Assembly: GCA_027490415.1 (NCBI GenBank) | Contig: JAIXYD010000125.1 | Location: forward strand, 1 to 5,262 | Reading direction: 5' to 3' | From: Streptomycetaceae bacterium | GTDB lineage: Bacteria > Actinomycetota > Actinomycetes > Nanopelagicales > Nanopelagicaceae | DNA length: 5,262 bases | Part shown: positions 1-4,776 of the stretch, piece by piece | Layout: each line of letters begins with the position of its first letter | Position numbering within the stretch: the first letter of the stretch is position 1 | The notes under the pieces: generated by a model | The model's input: the letters and a program-made list of their open reading frames with translations, nothing else | What the model was told of the DNA's origin: nothing | Databases searched by the model: none | Program-made: the position numbers and the translations under genes

Positions 1-112
1 TAGCTCCAATGACGAGGACCATCTCGCCTTCTTCGATAGTGAAAGATAGATCCTCGAATACGGTGCGCAGTGAGTGTGGGTAAATGAGAGAAACACTGTT
101 AAAGGTGATCAT
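1..112 (-). CDS. ECF transporter ATPase (EcfA/CbiO-like), N-terminal fragment
   Basis: The gene runs off the left edge, so only 37 codons are visible, starting MITFNSVSLIYPHS and ending at LVIGA. This is the usual N-terminal beta-strand region of an ABC ATPase (EDLSFTIEEGEMVLVIGA). The Walker A motif would begin at the final Gly and continue outside the window. The ATG overlaps the ecfT stop codon in an ATGA arrangement (4 bp), which indicates translational coupling, and a GGTGG lies 7 nt upstream of the start. By family knowledge, ECF ATPases sit on the cytoplasmic side and drive the EcfT subunit by ATP hydrolysis. The position directly after ecfT fits this, but the fragment alone only shows an ABC-type nucleotide-binding domain. 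The substrate-binding S component and any second ATPase are not in view. Confidence 0.85.
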   Translation of the reverse strand, partial: MITFNSVSLIYPHSLRTVFEDLSFTIEEGEMVLVIGA

Positions 113-870
113 GCGAATGCCACCATTGAAAACGGAATCAGAGTCAGGGCAGAGAAGATAATCGTGAGGTCACGGGCAAGAAATCTTTCTCGGCGATAGC
201 GAGAACGTTGTCGCGAAAAGCCATATCCCCGCGAATCCATCGCGGCAGCCAAATCAAGCGAGCGGGCGAGTGATTCTTCGAGAAGAGGAAGAGCGACTCC
301 TGCCCAACCTTTTCGCTCAATGCCGCGCATTTTCTGCGCGTTTTTAATTCGTGACGCACTAGTTACTAACTGTGGAAGTACTGAAGTCGCGATAACTAGC
401 GCGACGCCAAATTCGTAGATAAAGATCGGCATCTGTCGCAAGAGTCGATGCGGTGAAGTCAGAGATGTAGCTGCTGCGAAGATGCAGATCAGAGTTGCGA
501 TCTGGATACCCTCGGCAAGTGCGAAGGTGAGTCTCTCCTGGGTGATTGCACCACCGATTCGAATTCCAGCCATCCAATCTGGAAGATCAGCGATGGGAAG
601 TTCAAATAACGTGCTTCCAGGAATTGGGACACCGATCGCTATTCCAATGATTGTGCGAATTACGATGATGATCGCGGCGATCTTGAGGGCAAACCATAAT
701 CCGCCAGACCAAGGAGTTTTATCAATCGCGCCTTGATTTACTTTGTATACGAGTAGGCAGATCCCACCCACGACGACCAGATTAAAGGCCGTGTGATGGG
801 CCAGTGAAACCGCAACTGCAATTGCGATCGCACCGGTCCACCACGTCAATGGGTGGAATGCCTTGTTCAT
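109..870 (-). CDS. ecfT: Energy-coupling factor transporter transmembrane subunit EcfT (CbiQ family)
   Basis: This 253-residue integral membrane protein is the T subunit that links the ATPases to a substrate-specific S component in ECF vitamin or metal transporters. Hydrophobic segments lie at about residues 11-24, 28-42, 60-82, 120-136, 150-168 and 232-252. The two cytoplasmic coupling motifs of the family are visible: AQKMRG (178-183) and AAMDSRGYG (209-217), separated by an amphipathic stretch (LPLLEESLARSLDLA). The PDWMAGIRIGG segment near residue 100 and the paired coupling motifs are typical of actinobacterial forms. The start ATG lies 12 bp after the stop of the upstream secreted-protein gene and has no strong Shine-Dalgarno sequence, so coupling to that gene is likely. 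The stop overlaps the ATPase start. The substrate cannot be read from EcfT; the upstream cobalamin riboswitch suggests a corrinoid or related nutrient (inference). Confidence 0.93.
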   Translation of the reverse strand: MNKAFHPLTWWTGAIAIAVAVSLAHHTAFNLVVVGGICLLVYKVNQGAIDKTPWSGGLWFALKIAAIIIVIRTIIGIAIGVPIPGSTLFELPIADLPDWMAGIRIGGAITQERLTFALAEGIQIATLICIFAAATSLTSPHRLLRQMPIFIYEFGVALVIATSVLPQLVTSASRIKNAQKMRGIERKGWAGVALPLLEESLARSLDLAAAMDSRGYGFSRQRSRYRRERFLARDLTIIFSALTLIPFSMVAFA

Positions 871-882
871 CTTTGTTTCGAA

Positions 883-1410
883 TTACTTAGTGGCAAGAGC
901 GGCCGGAGTTGGAATCTCTACGCCACATTCTTTTCGTGGATAGCCACCAAGGCCACAAATCAGACCTGACTTGTCAGCACGGACTCTCACCACTTTGCCG
1001 AGAACATCAATGCCCTGTGCTTTTTTATCGATGGTGATGCAACGCTTTACTGTCTTGAGTGGTTTTTCACCTGTTGGCGCTAAGTAAGATGCACCGAAAT
1101 CAATCACAATTCCAATTCGCTTCTTACCTGCAACGGCGCGAGTTTTTCCACATATTGATTGAAAGTCTGGGAGCACTGATGGCGATGACGCATCAGGTAT
1201 TGCTTCGCTCGAAAATGTAAACGCCCAACCCTCAACTGATCCATCGGCAATATCCACGGTAGGACCTGTCATCGCAGCAGTCCACGTGGTTGCCTTTGGA
1301 GCTGCTTGAAAATATCCCCAATAGCGATAACCGCTACCGGCTGCTTGTGCTGGTGTAATTGTTGTAGCAAGTAATGCCAGAACGGCTACTGCTGCGAGTT
1401 TCTTTCTCAT
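883..1410 (-). CDS. SCO2322-family secreted protein, first gene of B12-riboswitch ECF operon
   Basis: This is a 175-residue protein with a Sec-type signal peptide: MRKK basic start, hydrophobic core 5-19, likely cleavage after AQA at 21-23. The mature part of about 150 residues carries the signatures I associate with the SCO2322 family: YRYWGYF (28-34), DGSVEGWAF (56-64), PDFQSICGKT (81-90) and KRIGIVIDFG (97-106). Four cysteines remain after cleavage (87, 124, 152, 162), enough for two disulfides; the last two frame GLGGYPRKE. The molecular function is unknown. In other actinobacteria, as I recall, the family sits beside ECF transporter genes, as here with ecfT 12 bp downstream, so a role in extracytoplasmic substrate capture or transporter assembly is plausible but unproven. 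I recall a C-terminal membrane anchor in relatives; none is present here. The ATG has GAGGAG 10 nt upstream, within the leader of a cobalamin riboswitch. Confidence 0.88.
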   Translation of the reverse strand: MRKKLAAVAVLALLATTITPAQAAGSGYRYWGYFQAAPKATTWTAAMTGPTVDIADGSVEGWAFTFSSEAIPDASSPSVLPDFQSICGKTRAVAGKKRIGIVIDFGASYLAPTGEKPLKTVKRCITIDKKAQGIDVLGKVVRVRADKSGLICGLGGYPRKECGVEIPTPAALATK

Positions 1411-1417
1411 TTATCTG

Positions 1418-1456
1418 GAGCTCCTCATTGTGTGAGAGTCTCACAGGGGTAGCTCC
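1418..1456 (-). promoter_or_regulatory. Ribosome binding site with likely sequestering hairpin (riboswitch expression platform)
   Basis: On the minus strand a strong Shine-Dalgarno GAGGAG (1426-1421) precedes the ATG at 1410. Upstream, GGAGCT (1456-1451) can pair with AGCTCC (1423-1418), which includes the last bases of the Shine-Dalgarno. Between them lies a perfect 6-bp hairpin TGTGAG-ACT-CTCACA (1445-1431). No run of U follows, so the arrangement suggests control of translation initiation rather than transcription termination. The pairings are seen in the sequence; the switching role is inferred from the aptamer just upstream. Confidence 0.6.
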
Positions 1457-1493
1457 TAGAAATAGCGAATGCACGCTTAACTTTGGACTACGC

Positions 1494-1614
1494 CCCGCAA
1501 ACCTCGGCGGGTGTTGGTCAACGCTCTTAAGTAGGTAATCCGACTACAGGCGCGAACGCCCTTACGGTTGCGGGTCAGCGTCGGATTTGCACCGAACTTC
1601 CCCTACAAAAGAAC
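1494..1614 (-). promoter_or_regulatory. Cobalamin (B12) riboswitch aptamer
   Basis: Read on the minus strand, this region has the conserved core of cobalamin riboswitches in order: GGGAAG, then GGTGCAAATCC (1593-1583), GCTGACCCGCAACCGTAAG (ends 1561), a short GGCG-TTCG-CGCC hairpin (1561-1550), and a B12-box-like AGTCGGATTACCTACTT (1545-1529). A closing stem is visible: GTTCTT (1614-1609) with AAGAGC (1528-1523), and GTAGG (1606-1602) with CCTAC (1535-1531), separated by a UU/UU internal loop. Downstream, CCCGC/GCGGG (1511-1507 and 1498-1494) forms a hairpin whose loop holds GGTT, complementary to AACC in the conserved CGCAACCGTAA loop. This matches the kissing-loop interaction of the class. 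The element controls the SCO2322-ecfT-ecfA operon. Adenosylcobalamin versus methyl- or hydroxocobalamin preference is not determined. Confidence 0.93.
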
Positions 1615-1647
1615 TCTTATTCAGTTATTTGCCTACCTTATGGGTAG

Positions 1648-2193
1648 TTAGAACTTTTCTCCTACAGCCACGCCCGGCTTTGGGGCACGCATGCGGCGCA
1701 TCTGTGTAGAGCGGAGCCAGCCATACATGGCAAGACCCTTTGGAGATTCATCTGGGAATCGAGCGATGACTTCACGTTTAATCTTTCGACCAAGAAGAAC
1801 TCCATCAATGACCGAAGCGAAAAGAACGGTGTACATCAAAACGACACCAATCACAGCAGCTGCGGCAATTGGAACAAGTGAAACAATGAGTACAAGTGCA
1901 ATCACTGGTAAAAAGTATTCGCCGATTGAACGTCGTGAATCAACGTAATTTCGTACGAACTTCTTTACTGGACCGCGGTCACGTGTTGGTAGTGCATTCT
2001 CGTCACCGCGCAGATACGCCGCCCGTTGCGCCATTCGAGCTGCGCGAGCAGCAGATTTCTGACGAGCCTTCTCTTCTTTTGAACGCGCAGGCGCTAGCGA
2101 GGAAACTTTGCGAGCAGACTCTGCATCTTTGCGCTTAGGGGTAGGACGCCCTTTTTTCTGAGAGGTTTTCTGTTCTGGAGACTCGTTATTCAT
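1648..2193 (-). CDS. DUF3043 family membrane protein
   Basis: This 181-residue protein has a highly charged N-terminal third (Lys/Arg-rich, including KKGRPTPKRKDAE) and then LPTRDRGPVKKFVRNYVDSR (68-87). Next come two adjacent hydrophobic segments at about 93-110 and 111-134, and a basic C-terminal region with RFPDESPKGLAMYGWLRS and MRRMRAPKP. This pattern is that of DUF3043, an actinobacterial family of unknown function. The predicted form is a small two-pass inner-membrane protein with both ends probably cytoplasmic. I chose the ATG at 2193, 7 bp after the nadA stop. An in-frame TTG at 2223 would add 10 residues and overlap nadA, without a better ribosome site. No clear Shine-Dalgarno precedes 2193, so translation is probably coupled to nadA. 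From memory, mycobacterial DUF3043 (Rv2206) also lies close to the A-type Fe-S carrier gene, so the neighbourhood is conserved. No function can be assigned. Confidence 0.85.
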   Translation of the reverse strand: MNNESPEQKTSQKKGRPTPKRKDAESARKVSSLAPARSKEEKARQKSAARAARMAQRAAYLRGDENALPTRDRGPVKKFVRNYVDSRRSIGEYFLPVIALVLIVSLVPIAAAAVIGVVLMYTVLFASVIDGVLLGRKIKREVIARFPDESPKGLAMYGWLRSTQMRRMRAPKPGVAVGEKF

Positions 2194-2200
2194 GGTGGGA

Positions 2201-3349
2201 CTATAGAGCGAGCATTCGCTCAAGTGCTAGTTGAGAGAACTTCTTCACCGTGTCATCGACCGAAATTTGGTTCACAACATGGCCTGCGACCAGCGATTCC
2301 ATAGCCCAGACCAGGTGGGGGAGATCTATTCGGTTCATCGTCGAGCAGTAGCATAAAGTTTTATCGAGGAAGACGATCGTCTTATCTGGGTGGGCCTTAG
2401 CTAGGCGAGAAACAAGATTGAATTCGGTACCAATCGCCCATGCACTTCCAGCAGGTGCTGCTTCGATTGTTTTAATGATGAATTCAGTACTACCCACGAC
2501 ATCGGCATTGGTGACGACTTCATGGGTACATTCTGGATGAACCAAAATATTTACATCAGAGATTCGAGAGCGAACGTCATCAATTGATTCTTTAGAGAAT
2601 CGACCATGGACAGAGCAGTGGCCTCGCCACAGAATCACTTTGGCGTTCCTGATTTCATTCTCAGTCAGTCCGCCCATCGGCTTCCATGGATTCCAGAGAA
2701 CGCAATCTTCAAGTGAAAGCCCGAGACTCTTTACTGCAGTATTTCTACCGAGGTGTTGGTCGGGTAGGAAGAGGACTCTTTCGCCCTGTGTAAATGCCCA
2801 GCGCATTGCAGACTCTGCATTAGAGGATGTACAGACTGTTCCGCCATGCTCGCCGGTAAATGATTTGATTGCAGCCGATGAGTTCATATACGTGACCGGA
2901 ATAGTTGTATTTGCGATTCCAAGTTCTGACAGAGTCTTCCAGCACTGATCAACTTGAGAAGCGGTTGCCATATCAGCCATCGAACAGCCAGCCGCCAAAT
3001 CGGGGAGAATAACTTTTTGTCGATCACTGGTAAGGATGTCTGCACTTTCTGCCATGAAGTGCACGCCACAAAAAATTACATACTCGGCTGTGCTCTGTGC
3101 TTGAGCTGCTTGCGCCAACTTGAACGAATCACCTGTGATATCTGCAAATGCAATTACTTCATCGCGTTGGTAATGATGACCCAAAACAATCGCACGATCT
3201 CCGAGGGCAGCACGAGCGGCTTTGGCGCGAGCAACTAGATCTGGGTCGCTGGCGGCCGGAATTTCGCCGGCGCAGGTCACTCCACGTTCAGAGAGTGGGT
3301 CAGAACCGCTCCCGAGAAGTAGGAGGTTGGTCACGGTAGAAGATGACAT
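2201..3349 (-). CDS. nadA: Quinolinate synthase NadA
   Basis: NadA condenses iminoaspartate with dihydroxyacetone phosphate to quinolinate in de novo NAD synthesis, in the cytoplasm, using an oxygen-sensitive [4Fe-4S] cluster. The 382-residue protein is complete and of the long type. Visible motifs are LGHHYQRDEV (56-65), TGDSFKLAQ (72-80), FCGVHFMAE (93-101), PDQHLGRNTA (196-205), GHCSVHGRF (243-251), HPECTHEV (271-278), GTEFNLVSRL (307-316) and CYCSTMNRI (333-341). By alignment to the family, the three cluster ligands are Cys94, Cys245 and Cys335. The start at 3349 is preferred. The reading frame stays open to 3472, but that extension would run through the divergent promoter region into the erpA-like gene, and it has no NadA-like sequence. 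No nadB or nadC is adjacent. DUF3043 follows 7 bp downstream, and the divergent neighbour is an Fe-S carrier that could serve the cluster (inference). Confidence 0.96.
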   Translation of the reverse strand: MSSSTVTNLLLLGSGSDPLSERGVTCAGEIPAASDPDLVARAKAARAALGDRAIVLGHHYQRDEVIAFADITGDSFKLAQAAQAQSTAEYVIFCGVHFMAESADILTSDRQKVILPDLAAGCSMADMATASQVDQCWKTLSELGIANTTIPVTYMNSSAAIKSFTGEHGGTVCTSSNAESAMRWAFTQGERVLFLPDQHLGRNTAVKSLGLSLEDCVLWNPWKPMGGLTENEIRNAKVILWRGHCSVHGRFSKESIDDVRSRISDVNILVHPECTHEVVTNADVVGSTEFIIKTIEAAPAGSAWAIGTEFNLVSRLAKAHPDKTIVFLDKTLCYCSTMNRIDLPHLVWAMESLVAGHVVNQISVDDTVKKFSQLALERMLAL

Positions 3350-3395
3350 GGCCTTATTCTCGCCTATAAAAGTCGCAGATGCTAAGTGACGCGGG

Positions 3396-3401
3396 TACTC
3401 T
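3396..3401 (+). promoter_or_regulatory. Likely -10 element of a leaderless promoter for erpA-like gene
   Basis: TACTCT fits the TANNNT -10 consensus and ends 6 nt before the ATG at 3408, which would place transcription start at or next to the A of the start codon. No Shine-Dalgarno is present in the 20 bases before the start. Such leaderless arrangements are common in actinobacteria. No good -35 box is visible. The 58-bp gap (3350-3407) must also hold the nadA promoter on the other strand; a TATAGG at 3368-3363 (minus) is a weak candidate. Confidence 0.55.
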
Positions 3402-3407
3402 TTGCCT

Positions 3408-3761
3408 ATGACAACACAAGACACAACATCGACCACCACCAGCATCTCACTCACCGATGGAGCAGCAGCCAAGGTTGCAGCGCTTTTGGCGCAAGAAGGC
3501 GCTGATGATCTCTACCTTCGTGTTGAGGTGCAGCCAGGTGGATGTTCAGGTCTTCGCTACCAGCTCTTCTTTGATAACCGTGAGCTCGAAGGCGATGTCG
3601 TCCGTATGTTTGGCACAGTCAAAGTGGTCACAGGAAAACTCAGTGATCCATATTTGATGGGCGCAACAATTGATTTCGTGGATACGATCGAGAAGCAGGG
3701 CTTTACGATCGATAATCCAAATGCGCAGGGTTCATGTGCCTGCGGTGATTCTTTTAACTAA
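3408..3761 (+). CDS. erpA: A-type iron-sulfur cluster carrier (ErpA/IscA/HesB family)
   Basis: This 117-residue protein carries the three cysteines that bind the Fe-S cluster in A-type carriers: Cys46 in QPGGCSGLRYQLFF and Cys110/Cys112 in GSCACGDSF at the C-terminus. These proteins accept clusters from assembly scaffolds and deliver them to apo-enzymes in the cytoplasm. The first 13 residues are a Thr/Ser-rich extension before the conserved ISLTDGAAAKV core. The ATG at 3408 is chosen over an in-frame TTG at 3402 because a TANNNT element ends 6 nt before it, consistent with a leaderless mRNA. The gene is divergent from nadA (58-bp gap), whose product needs a [4Fe-4S] cluster, and lies 40 bp before adoK. 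The symbol erpA follows common actinobacterial naming; sequence alone does not separate ErpA from IscA or SufA function. Confidence 0.93.
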   Translation: MTTQDTTSTTTSISLTDGAAAKVAALLAQEGADDLYLRVEVQPGGCSGLRYQLFFDNRELEGDVVRMFGTVKVVTGKLSDPYLMGATIDFVDTIEKQGFTIDNPNAQGSCACGDSFN

Positions 3762-3787
3762 ACGCCACATTTACATCTAGATACTTG

Positions 3788-3793
3788 TAGATT
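3788..3793 (+). promoter_or_regulatory. Possible -10 element upstream of adoK
   Basis: TAGATT matches TANNNT and ends 8 nt before the adoK ATG, so transcription would start at most a couple of bases upstream of the codon. There is no Shine-Dalgarno in the 40-bp gap after the erpA-like stop, which supports a (near-)leaderless start. No terminator separates the two genes, so read-through from erpA is also possible. A TTTACA at 3770-3775 is too close (12 nt) to act as a normal -35 box. Confidence 0.4.
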
Positions 3794-3801
3794 CTCGCCC
3801 T

Positions 3802-4776
3802 ATGAAGATAGGTGTCGCAGGCTCGGTCGGTCGCGACCACATCATGACTTTCCCAGGAAAGTTTTCAGACTCAGTTGTCGTGGGTTCACTCGAAAAGATT
3901 TCACTCTCTTTTCTTGTCGATGGTCTAGAAGTTCGTCGCGGTGGCTGCGCAGCCAATATCTGTTTCGGTCTCGGTGTTCTGGGGCATAAGCCACTGCTGA
4001 TTGCGGCAGTTGGAAAAGATTGGCCAGATTACAACGCATGGCTTACTCGCCATGGCGTAGATACATCACATGCACTTGTTTCAACAACACAATTCACTGC
4101 ACTCTTCACCGTGACTACAGATTCTGAACATAATCAGTTTGCTTCATTTTTTCCTGGTGCTATGTCGGAAGCTCGCGATATCGAGCTTCAGCCAATCATC
4201 GATAAGGAAGGCAATCTCGACCTACTTGTAATTTCCCCGGATGACCCGGCGGCAATGTTGCGTCACACGCAAGTTGCTCTATCGAAAGGTATTGCCGTTT
4301 TGGCCGACCCATCTCAACAAATGGCTCGGCTTTCTGGCGAAGAGATAAAAGTACTTATAGATGGCGCGACCTACCTCTTCCTCAACGAGTACGAGTTAGC
4401 GCTAGCTATTCAAAAAACTGGTTGGAGCGATGATGAAATTCTCGACCGCGTTAAATATCGCGTGGTCACTCTCGGTGCTGCGGGTTCACGTGTGGAGGGC
4501 AGAGGTACTCCAACAATTACTGTGACATGCCCGCAAGAAAAGGCGAAGGTAGATCCAACAGGTGTGGGCGATTCATTTAGAAGTGGCTTCGTGGCCGGTC
4601 TCGCATGGGGTCTCTCGCACGAGCGCTGCGCACAGCTTGGCTCTCTGCTTGCAACGTATGTTATTGAGACGATGGGAACCCAGGAGTACACGTTTACGCC
4701 GACAGAGTTTCTAGATCGCTTCGAAGTTGCTTACGGTGCTGCTGCTAGATCAGAAGTTGCGGCACACTTCAACTAA
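3802..4776 (+). CDS. adoK: Adenosine kinase, PfkB/ribokinase family (mycobacterial AdoK type)
   Basis: This is a cytoplasmic kinase predicted to phosphorylate adenosine to AMP with ATP, for purine salvage. It has 324 residues, the same length as Mycobacterium tuberculosis AdoK (Rv2202c) as I recall it, and aligns to it without obvious gaps. PfkB signatures are present: RRGGCAAN (45-52, sugar-binding region) and DPTGVGDSFRSGF (251-263) with the catalytic base Asp257 and the anion-hole Gly-Val-Gly. Positions I recall as ligand-binding in the mycobacterial enzyme keep the same residues: Ser8, Asp12, Ser36, Gly48, Asn52, Phe102, Phe116, Gln172-Gln173 and Asn195. Other shared blocks are PGAMSEAR (118-125), DPSQQMARLSGEE (169-181) and AQLGSL (277-282). 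The reading frame lies 40 bp after the Fe-S carrier gene. Its 3' end overlaps the convergent desulfurase-like gene by 27 bp. A different nucleoside or sugar specificity cannot be excluded but is unlikely. Confidence 0.92.
   Translation: MKIGVAGSVGRDHIMTFPGKFSDSVVVGSLEKISLSFLVDGLEVRRGGCAANICFGLGVLGHKPLLIAAVGKDWPDYNAWLTRHGVDTSHALVSTTQFTALFTVTTDSEHNQFASFFPGAMSEARDIELQPIIDKEGNLDLLVISPDDPAAMLRHTQVALSKGIAVLADPSQQMARLSGEEIKVLIDGATYLFLNEYELALAIQKTGWSDDEILDRVKYRVVTLGAAGSRVEGRGTPTITVTCPQEKAKVDPTGVGDSFRSGFVAGLAWGLSHERCAQLGSLLATYVIETMGTQEYTFTPTEFLDRFEVAYGAAARSEVAAHFN

Noticed and set aside
1633..1647. Inverted repeat CTACC/GGTAG just after the DUF3043 stop as a terminator
   Set aside because: The stem is only 5 bp and no U-run follows on the minus strand, so it is not a convincing intrinsic terminator.
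2194..2223. TTG start for DUF3043 at 2223
   Set aside because: It uses a rare start codon without a ribosome site and overlaps the nadA 3' end. The ATG at 2193 begins the usual basic N-terminal region.
2640..2948. Plus-strand open frame of 102 codons inside nadA
   Set aside because: It lies wholly antisense to strongly conserved NadA codons, shows no family motif and no ribosome site. Shadow frame.
3350..3472. N-terminal extension of NadA by 41 residues to an upstream start at 3472
   Set aside because: It would cross the divergent gap and the first 22 codons of the erpA-like gene on the opposite strand, and the added residues do not resemble NadA. The ATG at 3349 gives a normal-length protein.
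4410..4691. Minus-strand open frame of 93 codons inside adoK
   Set aside because: It is antisense to the conserved catalytic region of the kinase (DPTGVGD) and has no recognisable domain. Shadow frame.
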